Source: Geothrix sp. (GTDB lineage: Bacteria; Acidobacteriota; Holophagae; Holophagales; Holophagaceae). From it: DNA of 64,000 bases. Where the stretch lies: contig NZ_CP126625.1 in NCBI RefSeq assembly GCF_030219325.1, forward strand, positions 2,530,857 through 2,594,856. Reading direction: 5' to 3'. The notes under the pieces are model-generated. The model worked only from the letters and a program-made list of their open reading frames with translations. It searched no databases and was not told the DNA's origin. Made by a program: the position numbers and the translations under genes. Positions 1 through 8,758 of this stretch are shown in pieces (the stretch's first letter is position 1; the number at the start of each line of letters is the position of its first letter).

Positions 1-877
1 CGGCGAGGATCTCGTCCTCGTCCTCCCGGTAGGGGACCTTGGTGGCCACGCCCTCGGCGGTCTTCCAGCCCGTGAGGCCGCCCAGGTGGTCGTCGGCCAC
101 CTCCTTGCTGGCCATGCCCCGGTAGACCTTGTGGGAGGGGTTGCCCTTCGCGTCCAGGATGGGCTCACCGGGCGTGGGTCGGGTGCCGGCGAGCATGCCG
201 CCGATCATCACGAAGTCCGCGCCGAAGGCCAGGGCCTTCACGATGTCCCCGGGCGTGCGGATGCCGCCATCGGCCACGATGGACCGGTCGGCCCGGGCGC
301 ATTCCTGAATGGCGCTGAGCTGGGGCACGCCGAAGCCGGTCTTGATGCGCGTGGTGCAGACGCTGCCCGGACCGATGCCCACCTTGATGATGTCGGCGTG
401 CACCGAGGCCAGGTAGTCGGCGCCAGCGTAGGTGGCCACGTTGCCCGCCATGATGCAGGCGTTGGGCGCCATCTGGCGGATGCGCTTCACCATCTTGCCC
501 ACGTACTTCGCGTGGCCGTGGGCCACGTCCACGCAGAGGTAGTCGGCGCCCGCGTCCCGCAGAGCCTCGATGCGCTCCAGCTCGGCCTCGGCCGTGCCCA
601 CCGACACGAAGGCCGGGTAGCGGCAGCGCTTGAACATCGCCACGTTCTCCTCGACGGATACGAAGCGGTGCAGCACGCCGATGCCGCCCCGCTCGCCCAC
701 GAAGTTGGCCATGGCGTCCTCGGTCACCGTGTCCATGTTGGCGGTCAGGATCGGGAGGCCCAGCTTGAGCTTGCCGGACTTGTCGGTCATGCCGATGTCC
801 ACGACCCGGCGGGACTCATGGTGGTTGTAGGCCGGGATCAGGAGGACGTCGTCGAAGGTGATGGCGGTCTCGGACAT
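1..877 (-). CDS. guaC: GMP reductase / IMP dehydrogenase-family protein (3' end cut by window)
   Basis: The start is ATG at 877 with AGGAGGG just upstream, and 292 residues are visible before the window edge. The TIM-barrel of the IMPDH/GMPR family is clear: a FDDVLLIP start, the active-site loop [11 protein letters not shown] with Cys174 as the likely catalytic thiol, and the phosphate-binding VADGGIR and GGMLAG segments. There is no CBS pair after the first barrel strands, where IMPDH normally carries one. This favours GMP reductase, which converts GMP to IMP with NADPH in purine salvage, over IMPDH. It is last in a minus-strand run behind a TSUP transporter, with a 30-bp gap. A CBS-less IMPDH remains possible. 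Confidence 0.85.
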   Translation of the reverse strand, partial: MSETAITFDDVLLIPAYNHHESRRVVDIGMTDKSGKLKLGLPILTANMDTVTEDAMANFVGERGGIGVLHRFVSVEENVAMFKRCRYPAFVSVGTAEAELERIEALRDAGADYLCVDVAHGHAKYVGKMVKRIRQMAPNACIMAGNVATYAGADYLASVHADIIKVGIGPGSVCTTRIKTGFGVPQLSAIQECARADRSIVADGGIRTPGDIVKALAFGADFVMIGGMLAGTRPTPGEPILDAKGNPSHKVYRGMASKEVADDHLGGLTGWKTAEGVATKVPYREDEDEILA

Positions 878-907
878 GGACCCTCCTGATGCTTGGGATC
901 GAACGCT

Positions 908-1720
908 TCAGGCGGCGTAGGTCTTGTAGAAGTACCAGGCCGACAGGATGAACCCGATGACGACCACCCCGCCCCGCACGGTGGTGCGGCCCACGCGGTG
1001 GGCCATGTGGGAACCGAAGAGCCCGCCCAGGCCCGCCGCGACGGCCATGGGCAGCACCAGCATCCACTTCGCGTTGCCGGGATGCCGCAGGAATTCCATG
1101 GCCATGAAGGCGAAGATGGCGATGCCGTTGATGCAGAGAGCCAGCAGGTTCTTCAGGCCGTTCATCTGGTGGATGTCGGTCAGCCCCAGCAGGCTCAGGG
1201 CCGCCAGCATGAGGATGCCGATGCCCGCGCCGAAATAGCCGCCATAGATCCCGACGATGAACTGGAAGCAGATGGCGGCGATCCACCAGCCCGGCGTCCG
1301 CTCGTGACCGTGGATCCGCTTCAGCAGCTTGCTGACGGGATCGTTGGCCGCCAGGAGCACCGTGGCGGCCAGGATCAGCCAGGGCACCAGCTGGTCGAAG
1401 ACCTTCTGCGGCGTGACCAGCATGAGCCAGGCGCCCAGCGCCCCGCCGATGAGCGAGGGCGGCATCAGGCGCATGGCGAAGGCCCGGATGCCGGCGAGGT
1501 CCTCCCGGTGGCCCCAGAAGCCGCCGATGGAGCCGGGCCATAGCGCGAGGGTGCTGGTGACGTTGGCCTGCTGGCCCGTGAGGCCGATGCCCAGCAGCGC
1601 GGGGAATGACACCAGCGTGCCGCCCCCCGCGATGGAGTTGATCGCCCCGGCGGTGAAGGCCGCGGCCATGACGGTGATGATCGGCAGGATGCTCATGCCA
1701 TCCACGATGACAGGAGGCAC
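908..1720 (-). CDS. TSUP (TauE/SafE) family membrane transporter
   Basis: A 270-residue very hydrophobic protein with about eight membrane segments. It has the family's repeated glycine-rich half-sites: AGAINSIAGGGTLVSFPAL near the N terminus and GGYFGAGIGI in the second half. TSUP proteins export or import small organosulfur or organic anions; the substrate cannot be read from sequence. The start used is GTG at 1720, preceded by GAGG; ATG at 1696 is the alternative. It lies 17 bp downstream of a periplasmic binding protein gene on the same strand, so the two are probably co-transcribed. TSUP carriers are not known to need a binding protein, so a functional link is only suggested. Confidence 0.85.
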   Translation of the reverse strand: MPPVIVDGMSILPIITVMAAAFTAGAINSIAGGGTLVSFPALLGIGLTGQQANVTSTLALWPGSIGGFWGHREDLAGIRAFAMRLMPPSLIGGALGAWLMLVTPQKVFDQLVPWLILAATVLLAANDPVSKLLKRIHGHERTPGWWIAAICFQFIVGIYGGYFGAGIGILMLAALSLLGLTDIHQMNGLKNLLALCINGIAIFAFMAMEFLRHPGNAKWMLVLPMAVAAGLGGLFGSHMAHRVGRTTVRGGVVVIGFILSAWYFYKTYAA

Positions 1721-1737
1721 CGCACCTCAGAAGTGCG

Positions 1738-2886
1738 TTACTTCCACTTGAAGGGGAAGACCGGCTTTTTCGAAGCGTACTCCGGTGGCCACACGGTTTC
1801 GTGCTTGCCGTTCTGGATCTGCTCCACCAGCATCTGGTGCTTGTTCTGGTTCGTGTAGCCGTTGTAGTCCACAAACTGGACCGCACCCATGATGCCGTTC
1901 CACTTGCCGTCGTTCAGGATGGCCCGCAACTTCTCGCGGTCCCCGCCCGCCTTCGCGGCGCTCTCGGCCATCACCATCATGGACGCGTAGGCGTTGGCGG
2001 CGTGGTAGGGCACCTCGTCCTTGCCGAACTTGGCCTTGTAGCGCTTGCCGAAGTCCTTGGCGCCGGGCCAGTTCACGTCCGTCGTCCACTGGGTGCTGGA
2101 GAACACGTTGTTGGAGATGGCCTGCTCCCGGGCGAATTCCGAGGAGGCGAAGCCCGCACCGGCGCCCAGGAAGGCCTGGGGCGTCAGCCCCACTTCCCGG
2201 GCCTGCCGCATGAGCAGGATGCCGTCGGCCACGTAGGACACCATGAAGACGAGATCCGGCTTCACGCCCTTGATCTTGGCCAGGGTCGAGCGGTAGTCGG
2301 GGGAACCCGAGGCGTAGGCCTCCTCCATCACCACCTGGATGCCCACCTGGGCCGCATAGGCCTTGGCCGATTTCGCGCCGGAGGTGCCGAAATCCGTGTT
2401 CTCGTTCAGGATCGCCATGGTCTTGGGCTGGCCCAGCTTCTGGGCCATGGAGATGAGGATGGACGCGTAGTCCTCGGTCGTGGCGCTGAGGCGGTAGACG
2501 TACTTCTGGTTCTGCCGGGTGATGTCCTCCTTGGAGGCCACCGGCACCAGCAGGGATACTTTGTACTTCTCCGCCAGCTTGGACACGGCATTGGCGCAGG
2601 CGGAGCTGTACGGGCCCACCACCCCCACCACGCGGTCCCGGGTGACCAGCTTCTCCATGGCCGACATCGAGACCTGGGGCTTGCCGGTGTCGTCCTCGAT
2701 CACCAGCTCCACCTTGATGCCCTTTTTCTGGAGATCCTCCAGGGCCAGCTTGTAGCCGTTGCTCATGTACTCGCCGATGGGCGCCTGGGTGCCCGTGGCG
2801 CAGTTGATGACGCCGATCTTCAGCGGTGTCTGGGCCTGGAGGACCAGCCCGAACGCCACCAGGGAAGTGAGGACTCCGTGCTTCAT
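1738..2886 (-). CDS. ABC-type branched-chain amino acid (LivK-like) substrate-binding protein
   Basis: A 382-residue secreted type I periplasmic binding protein. An N-terminal signal segment (VLTSLVAFGLVLQAQ) is followed by the LivK/Peripla_BP_6 fold: LKIGVINCATGTQAPIGEYM at the ligand-site start, VVGVVGPYSSACANAV, and a C-terminal lobe ending with a YTNQNKHQ segment. The start at 2886 is chosen because AGGAGCC sits 4-5 bases upstream; an in-frame ATG at 2910 lacks this. No permease or ATPase gene is nearby, so it is either an orphan binding protein using a distant transporter or a sensor for another system. It heads the minus-strand run to the TSUP and GMP reductase genes. Confidence 0.88.
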   Translation of the reverse strand: MKHGVLTSLVAFGLVLQAQTPLKIGVINCATGTQAPIGEYMSNGYKLALEDLQKKGIKVELVIEDDTGKPQVSMSAMEKLVTRDRVVGVVGPYSSACANAVSKLAEKYKVSLLVPVASKEDITRQNQKYVYRLSATTEDYASILISMAQKLGQPKTMAILNENTDFGTSGAKSAKAYAAQVGIQVVMEEAYASGSPDYRSTLAKIKGVKPDLVFMVSYVADGILLMRQAREVGLTPQAFLGAGAGFASSEFAREQAISNNVFSSTQWTTDVNWPGAKDFGKRYKAKFGKDEVPYHAANAYASMMVMAESAAKAGGDREKLRAILNDGKWNGIMGAVQFVDYNGYTNQNKHQMLVEQIQNGKHETVWPPEYASKKPVFPFKWK

Positions 2887-2992
2887 GACGGCTCCTGATG
2901 AAAGGTGCATGGGGGTTGGATGCTGGCCGGGAGATTAGCACACAGGTGCCTCGTCATGCGTGGTAGGTTGAACGACTCTCCCGAGGTTTCCC

Positions 2993-4003
2993 ATGCGCGT
3001 TTTCCTGGCCCCGATCCTGTCCCTTGGCCTGTTGGCGGCCCCGCCGGAAGCGGGCTTCCATACCGTGAAGTCCCTGCCTGTGGCGGGATCTGGCGGCTGG
3101 GACTACGTCACCCTCGACAGCTCCGCCAAGCGCATCTATGTGCCCAGGTCCGACCGGGTGATGGTGCTGGATCTGGATGGCAAATCCGCCGGTGAAATCC
3201 CCGGCACGGATGGCGTGCACGGCGTGGCGCTGGCACCGGCCCTGGATCGCGGCTTCACCAGCAACGGCCGCAGCAACACCATCACCATCTTCAAGCTCTC
3301 GACCCTCGAAGTGCTCAGCCAGGTCAAGGCCACCGGCGAGGGGCCCGACGCCATCCTCTTCGATCCCTTCTCCAACCGGGTGTTCAGCTTCAACGGGCGG
3401 GGCAAGAACGCCACCGTGTTCGATGCCCGCAATGGCGCCGTGGTGGGCACCATCCCCTTCGGCCACAAGCCCGAGTTCGCCGCCACGGACAACCAGGGCC
3501 GAGTGTTCGTGAACCTGGAGGATTCAGCAGAAGTGGCCGTCATCGACGCCACGAAACTCACCATAGAAAAGCGCTGGTCCCTGGCGCCCATCGAGGATCC
3601 CACGGGCATGGCCATCGACTTGAAGCACCACCGGCTCTTCATCGTCGGCGGCAACAAGCTCATGGCGGTGGTGGACACCGGGTCCGGGAAAGTCGTGGCC
3701 ACGCCGGCGATCGGAGCCGGTGCGGATGCGGCCGCTTACGACGCCGAGCTGGGGCTGGCCTTCAGTTCCAACGGGGAAGGCACCCTCACCGTCATCCGCC
3801 AGGAAGGCCCGGACAAGTACGCACCATTGGCCGTGGTCCCCACCAGGAAGAGCGCCAGGACCATGGCTCTGGACGAGAAGACGCACCGGATCTACCTCCC
3901 GGCGGCCGACTTCAGTGCGGCGCCGGCGCCAACCCCGGAAACGCCCAGGCCGCGCCCCGCCATGGTGCCGAACAGCTTCCAGATTCTGGTGGTGGGACGC
4001 TAG
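2993..4003 (+). CDS. Secreted YncE/YVTN-type beta-propeller protein
   Basis: A 336-residue protein with a short signal peptide (MRVFLAPILSLGLLAAPPEA) and repeated blade motifs such as SSAKRIYVPRSDRVMVLDL, NRVFSFNGRGKNATVFDA and RLFIVGGNKLMAVVDT. This is the pattern of the YncE/surface-layer beta-propeller superfamily, which also includes the cytochrome cd1 haem-domain fold. No CxxCH is present, so it does not bind c-type haem. It probably acts in the periplasm as a binding or scaffold protein; the ligand is unknown. It is divergent from the binding-protein gene, with 106 bp between the two starts, and is followed by psd on the same strand. Confidence 0.75.
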   Translation: MRVFLAPILSLGLLAAPPEAGFHTVKSLPVAGSGGWDYVTLDSSAKRIYVPRSDRVMVLDLDGKSAGEIPGTDGVHGVALAPALDRGFTSNGRSNTITIFKLSTLEVLSQVKATGEGPDAILFDPFSNRVFSFNGRGKNATVFDARNGAVVGTIPFGHKPEFAATDNQGRVFVNLEDSAEVAVIDATKLTIEKRWSLAPIEDPTGMAIDLKHHRLFIVGGNKLMAVVDTGSGKVVATPAIGAGADAAAYDAELGLAFSSNGEGTLTVIRQEGPDKYAPLAVVPTRKSARTMALDEKTHRIYLPAADFSAAPAPTPETPRPRPAMVPNSFQILVVGR

Positions 4004-4053
4004 GTCGGGCTTCAGGTGGGTCGGCACGCCGGCCCATCGTATATCCTGATGAA

Positions 4054-4986
4054 ATGCAACTGTCCTGGCCTTCGCCCGCGCGACTTGCGCTCGTCCTAGC
4101 CCTGCTTTGGGTGGTCTACGTGATGCTGTGGACGCCGGGGCCCTTTTCCCTGCGGGCCCTAGGCCTCTACCCGAAGAAGCTGGGCTCCCAGGTCGTGGGC
4201 TGGGCCGCCACCCGCGCCCTTCCCAGAGGGTGGCGGACGCCCCTGCTGGGGCGCTTCGCAGGCCACTACGGCATCAACCTGGCCGAGGCGGAGTTCCCCC
4301 TGGAGGAGTACGCCAGCCTCCAGGCCCTGTTCACCCGGCGCCTGAAGCCCGGCCTCAGGCCCCAGGAAGCGGTGATCCCGGGCTTCGTGAACAGTCCCGT
4401 GGACGGCCGCATCATTGCCAGCGGCCGCATCGAGGCCGGCCTGGCCATCCAGGCCAAGGGCCTGCCGTACCGCATCACCGAGCTGCTCAAGCACGATCCA
4501 GAAGCCGCCCGCTTCGAAGGCGGGCACTTCCTCACCCTCTACCTGTCGCCCAAGGACTACCACCGCATCCACGTGCCGCTGGAAGGCCGGGTCGAGGCCG
4601 TCAGCCGCGTCGAGGGGGAGCTCTGGCCCGTGAACGACGCCAGCACCGGCCACGTCCCCCGCCTCTACGAGCGGAACCGCCGGGCCGGCTGGACGGCCCT
4701 CGGCACGGGCGCCTGCGAAGGCCTGGAGGTCGCCGCGATCCTGGTGGGCGCCACGCACGTGGGGGGAGTGGTCATCGACGCCCGCTGGCTCGAGGGGCGC
4801 GCCCTGCCGAAGGATGGGGGCTGGAAGGTGAACCACCTGCCCTGCGCGCCGGGCGACGACCTCGGCACCTTCGAGTTCGGCTCGACCGTGGTGCTGCTGG
4901 TGGGCGGTCCCAGGGCCGCGAACTGGGTGGCGGTCCGCACCTCGGGGGATGTGAAGATGGGTCAGCGGCTGGGGGCGTACCGGTGA
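4054..4986 (+). CDS. psd: Phosphatidylserine decarboxylase proenzyme
   Basis: A 310-residue enzyme that makes phosphatidylethanolamine from phosphatidylserine at the inner membrane. It has an N-terminal membrane segment (residues about 10-28), then SPVDGRI (Asp117), YLSPKDYHRIHVP (His170/His173) and the autocleavage site FGST at 275-278, where Ser277 would become the pyruvoyl group. The usual LGST is FGST here; the essential G-S-T is intact. The family length fits (about 280-320). Its stop overlaps the scpB GTG start by four bases, so the two genes are likely translationally coupled, although their functions are unrelated. Confidence 0.95.
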   Translation: MQLSWPSPARLALVLALLWVVYVMLWTPGPFSLRALGLYPKKLGSQVVGWAATRALPRGWRTPLLGRFAGHYGINLAEAEFPLEEYASLQALFTRRLKPGLRPQEAVIPGFVNSPVDGRIIASGRIEAGLAIQAKGLPYRITELLKHDPEAARFEGGHFLTLYLSPKDYHRIHVPLEGRVEAVSRVEGELWPVNDASTGHVPRLYERNRRAGWTALGTGACEGLEVAAILVGATHVGGVVIDARWLEGRALPKDGGWKVNHLPCAPGDDLGTFEFGSTVVLLVGGPRAANWVAVRTSGDVKMGQRLGAYR

Positions 4987-5699
4987 ACGACGTCGACATT
5001 TTTCATCAGGATCCCCTCTGGGACGAAGGCGGCGACCTGCCCGGCGCGCTGGAGGCCCTCTTCACCGCCGCCGGCGAGGTGCTGGATCTGGCACGCCTCC
5101 GCGAGCTGACCGGACTGGCCGATGGCGCCCTGCAGCAGGGCATCGAGAAGCTGCAGGAACGGCTCCAGGGCGCCTCCGGCCTGCGCCTGCTCGAAGTGGG
5201 CGGCGGCTGGCGCATGGCCACCAGCCCCGTCTACCGGGAAATGGTCTCGCGGCTGGTGACCACCACCCGCAGCGGCCGGCTCACGCCCGCGCAGATCGAG
5301 GCCCTGGCCATCATCGCCTACCGCCAGCCCGTCACCATCACCGAGCTGAACGCCATCCGCGGCGTCACCAGCAGCGCCAATCAGGTGAAGAGCCTCATGG
5401 AGCGCCAGCTCATCACCCCCGCGGGCCGCAAGCCCGTCGTGGGCCGCCCCATGACCTACGCCACCACCCAGGCCTTCCTCCTGCACTTCGGCCTCAAGAG
5501 CCTCCACGACCTGCCCCGCCTCGAGGACTTCGGCGAGGGCCGCCTCGAGGCCGAGGCCCTGGCGGCTCTCGAACCGCCCCTGCCCGAGGACGGCCTGTTC
5601 GGCGAAGGCGCCATGATCACCGACCTGGAACCAGAACCCGGCCAGGGACTGATGGAGGAGCCTGAGTCGAGCGCTTCCGACGGAGACTTGCCGGCATGA
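4983..5699 (+). CDS. scpB: Segregation and condensation protein B
   Basis: A 238-residue ScpB, the winged-helix partner of ScpA and SMC in chromosome condensation. The core YREMVSRLV, LTPAQIEALAIIAYRQPVT and GRPMTYATTQAFLLHFGL stretches match the family's tandem winged helices. The start is GTG at 4983, overlapping the psd stop (GTGA); the open frame extends far upstream but that part is only a shadow of psd. An acidic tail of about 60 residues follows the conserved domain. scpA and smc are not in this window. The stop overlaps the next ATG by four bases, continuing a tightly packed operon. Confidence 0.95.
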   Translation: MNDVDIFHQDPLWDEGGDLPGALEALFTAAGEVLDLARLRELTGLADGALQQGIEKLQERLQGASGLRLLEVGGGWRMATSPVYREMVSRLVTTTRSGRLTPAQIEALAIIAYRQPVTITELNAIRGVTSSANQVKSLMERQLITPAGRKPVVGRPMTYATTQAFLLHFGLKSLHDLPRLEDFGEGRLEAEALAALEPPLPEDGLFGEGAMITDLEPEPGQGLMEEPESSASDGDLPA

Positions 5700-5941
5700 A
5701 CCAGCCCACCCTCAGCCTCGAAGGTCAGCCCGCCAAGCCCAAGGTGGAGAGCCCCACGGGCTTCTTCCTCCAGCCGTGGCAGAAGGGCATCCTGCTCGTG
5801 GTCATCCTCGGGATCCTCTACCTGCGGATCCTGCGGCGCAAGCAGGCCAAGACGCAGATCTGCAGCCACTGCGGGAAGAAGAATCCCCCGCACCAGAGCA
5901 ACTGCCAGAAGTGCGCAGCGCCGCTGATGCGGGTGGATTAG
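5696..5941 (+). CDS. Small membrane protein with C-terminal zinc ribbon
   Basis: An 81-residue protein that overlaps the end of scpB by ATGA. Residues about 25-45 (PWQKGILLVVILGILYLRIL) form one membrane helix. The tail carries two CxxC pairs (CSHCGKKN and CQKCAA), a rubredoxin-like or zinc-ribbon pair likely to bind one zinc on the cytoplasmic side. I do not recognise a named family. Coupling to scpB suggests co-expression only; the partner is unknown. Confidence 0.7.
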   Translation: MNQPTLSLEGQPAKPKVESPTGFFLQPWQKGILLVVILGILYLRILRRKQAKTQICSHCGKKNPPHQSNCQKCAAPLMRVD

Positions 5942-6002
5942 CTGGCAGTCAGGCCTGCCTCAAGGTCCTGTGGCATAAGCTTCTCGCCGGGTCCCGGCTT
6001 CA

Positions 6003-6021
6003 CGCGCTCCACTGGAGCGCG
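6003..6021. terminator. Hairpin between convergent genes
   Basis: A perfect 8-bp stem, CGCGCTCC/GGAGCGCG with loop ACT, lies between the convergent zinc-ribbon gene and the 76-residue ORF. There is no T tract on either side, so it is only terminator-like or a small palindromic repeat. Confidence 0.3.
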
Positions 6022-6041
6022 TTCCGCCACCCGGCGGGCGC

Positions 6042-6272
6042 TTAAAACTCGATCTCGATGGACTCTTCCGCGAGGTCGTTCTCCTCGCCCAGGACTTCGC
6101 AGGCGGCTCCGTACATCTGCAGCACGGCGGTCTTGCGGTTGCTGAGGCTCGTGAGCAGGTCCTTCACGCGCTGGACTTCCGAGGCGATGGTGTTGTTGAT
6201 CTGGGAGACCTCAGAGCGGCAGCGCTCCCGAGTGGTCTCGTAGAAGGCTTTCTGGTCCTGGCTCAGATCCAT
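6042..6272 (-). CDS. Small conserved-looking coiled-coil protein, unknown function
   Basis: A 76-residue soluble, acidic protein predicted to be almost entirely helical (YETTRERCRSEVSQINNTIASEV and onwards), with no membrane segment or metal motif. The start at ATG 6272 is chosen because GGGAG sits just upstream; an earlier in-frame ATG exists at 6305 but would add a non-helical leader. It is convergent with the zinc-ribbon gene and 52 bp downstream of the Ser/Thr kinase stop on the same strand, so it could be the second gene of that transcript. No function can be assigned. Confidence 0.6.
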   Translation of the reverse strand: MDLSQDQKAFYETTRERCRSEVSQINNTIASEVQRVKDLLTSLSNRKTAVLQMYGAACEVLGEENDLAEESIEIEF

Positions 6273-6324
6273 GGGGTGCTCCCGGGGTGGAAAAATAGAT
6301 CGCAAAAATCGAGTTTATACCGTT

Positions 6325-8313
6325 TCAGGACCAGCCGGCCATGATCAGCATGATGACCAGGATCACAGCCAGGGTCAGGATCACCGGCAGCAGCCAGCGG
6401 GGGCGGGGGGGCGGCGTCATGGCTGGCGCCTGGGGTCGTGGACTTTCCGCCGAAGTCTCAAGCCCGGACATGGATCCATGGTGATGAGAGGCGGTCTCCA
6501 CGCTGGTCCGCTCGCTCAGCACGCGGTGGGTGCCGCTGGTGAGGCTGCTCGGCGTGGGGAAGCGGGCCGAGACGAGGGTCTCCAGGTGTTCCCGGGAGCC
6601 CTTCAGCAGGGCGTTCATGTACTCGGCGACGTCATGTTCGGTGATGGGGGTGCCCTGGCGCTGGAGGTACTCCCGCAGGTCGCGTTCCATGAACCGGGCC
6701 GAGGGATAGCGGTGATCCACGCCCTTCTGGAGCGCCCGGCTGACGATGGCGGCCATCTCCCGGGACACGTTCGGATTCAGGGTCGCCAGGTCGGAGATGC
6801 GGCCGAGGCGCACCTTCTCCAGGACGCCCAGCTCCGAGTCGGCCTGGAAGCAGCGCTCGCCGGTGAGCAGCTCGAAGAGCACGAGGCCCAGCGAATACAG
6901 GTCCGATCGGTTGTCCAGGGGCTGACCCGTGGCCTGCTCGGGGCTCATGTACAGCAGCTTCCCCTTGAGCGCGCCGGCCACCGTGTGGCTGGCCTTGCTG
7001 GCGGCCTTGGCAATGCCGAAGTCCACCAGCTTCACGGCGCCTTCGGTGGACAGGATCACGTTCTGGGGGCTGATGTCCCGGTGGACCAGCTTCAGCTCGC
7101 GGTCGTCGAAGCCCCGCTTGCGGTGGGCGTAATCCAGGGCCGCCGCCACCTTCATCACCACGAAGGCAGCCACCTGTTCCGGGAAGGGGGTTCCGTACTC
7201 GCGCACCTTCCTCAGCAGGGTGCGCAGGTCGCGGCCGTTCACGTACTCCATGGCGATGTAGTACGAACTGCCGGCCTTTCCCAGGTCGAAGATCTGCACG
7301 ATGTTCGGGTGGGTGAGCTGGGCCGCCAGCTTGGCCTCGTCGATGAACATCGTGACGAAGTCCTCGTTGTCGCTGAAGTGCGGCAGGATGCGCTTGATGG
7401 CCACGATCTTCTGGAAGCCCTGCACGCCCCGCTGCTGGGCCTTGAACAGCTCGGCCATGCCGCCCACGGCGATCTTCTCCAGCAGGAAGTAGTTTCCGTA
7501 CTCCTCGATGGCGGCGGGTGCGGCCGGAACCTCGGGCCGAGCCAGCGACGAGGGGAGGGATTCGCCGGTCTGTGGCACCTGGGCGACCACCCAGTCGAAG
7601 GGGTCATGGACGCCGGAGATGCCACTGAGGGTGAAATCGGAAGGGCCCAGGGCCTCCGCCTGGGCGACCGGAGCCGGGAATCTAGCCTCGGCCATCCGGA
7701 CCGGGGCCACCGTGACCGAGGGCGTGGGAAGGCCCGCACGTTCCGGAGTGGATATGGACAGGGCCTCTACCTCCTGGAGGACAGGACCGAAGATGTCCTC
7801 CGCGCTCAAGGGCGCCTGGGGAGGCGGAGGTGGCGCCGGAACCTGGGCCTGCCGGAACAGGGTGAAGGGATCGGCCGGAGCCGGGACCGCCCCCCGCTCC
7901 AGGTCCTGCAACAGGTCCCCGAAGATGTCGTCCCGGCTGAGCTTCGGCTCCTCCGGGCGGTACTTCCGCAGGGCCTGGGCGAGGGCATCTCCGGGCTGGG
8001 TGCGCTCCAGATACGCCTGGACCGCCACCGCCTGGCCCTGTGGAATGGAGCCCGGGGCGGAGGTCCCCGAGAGCACCAGCACCGGCAGTCCGGGTCGCCG
8101 CTCCTGGAGCCGCTGGGCGAGGGCATACCCGGCCCCGCCCGGGGTGGACGCCTCCAGCAGGAGCAGGTCCGGATCCCGGGCCTGCTGCAGGAAGGCCTGG
8201 GCCTCCGCCGACTGGACCCAGCGGACCTCCCAGCCGTCCCCCTCCATGGCCGTGACCAGTCCCGGCGTCCTGAGGGACTCGCCGTCCACGATCAGAAGCA
8301 GGGGATTCGACAT
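6325..8313 (-). CDS. Ser/Thr protein kinase with N-terminal degenerate receiver domain and C-terminal membrane anchor
   Basis: A 662-residue protein. Residues 1-120 have the fold pattern of a response-regulator receiver, but the phosphoacceptor Asp is Glu54 (LLLLEAST) and the conserved Lys is Arg104, so it cannot be phosphorylated normally. A proline-rich linker (about 121-270) holds two related motifs, LSRDDIFGDLLQDLE and LSAEDIFGPVLQEVE. The PknB-type kinase domain spans about 272-545 and looks active: glycine loop IAVGGMAELF, VAIK Lys307, HRDISPQN with Asp413, DFG Asp431, SPEQ. A single C-terminal helix (about 640-661) anchors it, with the kinase in the cytoplasm. The start at 8313 (GGAG upstream) is chosen; the frame extends upstream but overlaps rpsU antisense. 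Confidence 0.9.
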   Translation of the reverse strand: MSNPLLLIVDGESLRTPGLVTAMEGDGWEVRWVQSAEAQAFLQQARDPDLLLLEASTPGGAGYALAQRLQERRPGLPVLVLSGTSAPGSIPQGQAVAVQAYLERTQPGDALAQALRKYRPEEPKLSRDDIFGDLLQDLERGAVPAPADPFTLFRQAQVPAPPPPPQAPLSAEDIFGPVLQEVEALSISTPERAGLPTPSVTVAPVRMAEARFPAPVAQAEALGPSDFTLSGISGVHDPFDWVVAQVPQTGESLPSSLARPEVPAAPAAIEEYGNYFLLEKIAVGGMAELFKAQQRGVQGFQKIVAIKRILPHFSDNEDFVTMFIDEAKLAAQLTHPNIVQIFDLGKAGSSYYIAMEYVNGRDLRTLLRKVREYGTPFPEQVAAFVVMKVAAALDYAHRKRGFDDRELKLVHRDISPQNVILSTEGAVKLVDFGIAKAASKASHTVAGALKGKLLYMSPEQATGQPLDNRSDLYSLGLVLFELLTGERCFQADSELGVLEKVRLGRISDLATLNPNVSREMAAIVSRALQKGVDHRYPSARFMERDLREYLQRQGTPITEHDVAEYMNALLKGSREHLETLVSARFPTPSSLTSGTHRVLSERTSVETASHHHGSMSGLETSAESPRPQAPAMTPPPRPRWLLPVILTLAVILVIMLIMAGWS

Positions 8314-8457
8314 GGGGCTCCGGGCAGCGGGGAAGCATCCAGGGTAGCGGGAGGCATTGCACCTCGCCATAACTCGAAATCCGGGATACACTTCTCGTTC
8401 GGTCCGAGTCTGCCTGGCAGCCCCGGCTGAAATCCACGGGAAAGGAGGTGCATCCAC

Positions 8458-8664
8458 ATGCCTTTGGTCAAGGTCAAAGAAGACGAAACCTTCGAGTTCG
8501 CCCTTCGCCGCTTCAAGCGGAAGTGCGAGAAGTCCGGCATCCTCAGCGAGCTGAAGAAGCGCCAGCACTACGAGAAGCCCAGCGCCAAGCGCAAGCGGAA
8601 GATGCTTGCCGCCCGTAAGAAGACCCTGAAGCGCCTCTCGCAAGAACGGCGAATGATCGGTTGA
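8458..8664 (+). CDS. rpsU: 30S ribosomal protein bS21
   Basis: A 68-residue, very basic protein matching bS21: [20 protein letters not shown] at the start and a lysine/arginine-rich helical tail. It binds 16S rRNA near the anti-Shine-Dalgarno region and helps initiation. The gene has a strong AAGGAGGTG seven bases before the ATG. It is transcribed divergently from the kinase and ends in two consecutive hairpins, so it is probably a single-gene unit. Confidence 0.97.
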   Translation: MPLVKVKEDETFEFALRRFKRKCEKSGILSELKKRQHYEKPSAKRKRKMLAARKKTLKRLSQERRMIG

Positions 8665-8669
8665 TCCTG

Positions 8670-8717
8670 CTCGATGCTTCGCATCGAGTGAAAAAGGCCC
8701 GCGCGAGCGGGCCTTTT
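8670..8717 (+). terminator. rpsU terminator (two hairpins)
   Basis: CTCGATGC-TTC-GCATCGAG (8670-8688) is followed by AAAAGGCCCGC-GCGA-GCGGGCCTTTT (8692-8717) with TTTTG TTTT after it. The second is a textbook Rho-independent terminator. Confidence 0.9.
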
Positions 8718-8758
8718 GTTTTACTGAAGACTGAAGCCTGAGGACTGAAGACCGCCCC

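Noticed and set aside
86-889. 267-residue plus-strand ORF
   Set aside because: It is the antisense shadow of the GMP reductase gene with His/Gly-rich low-complexity translation.
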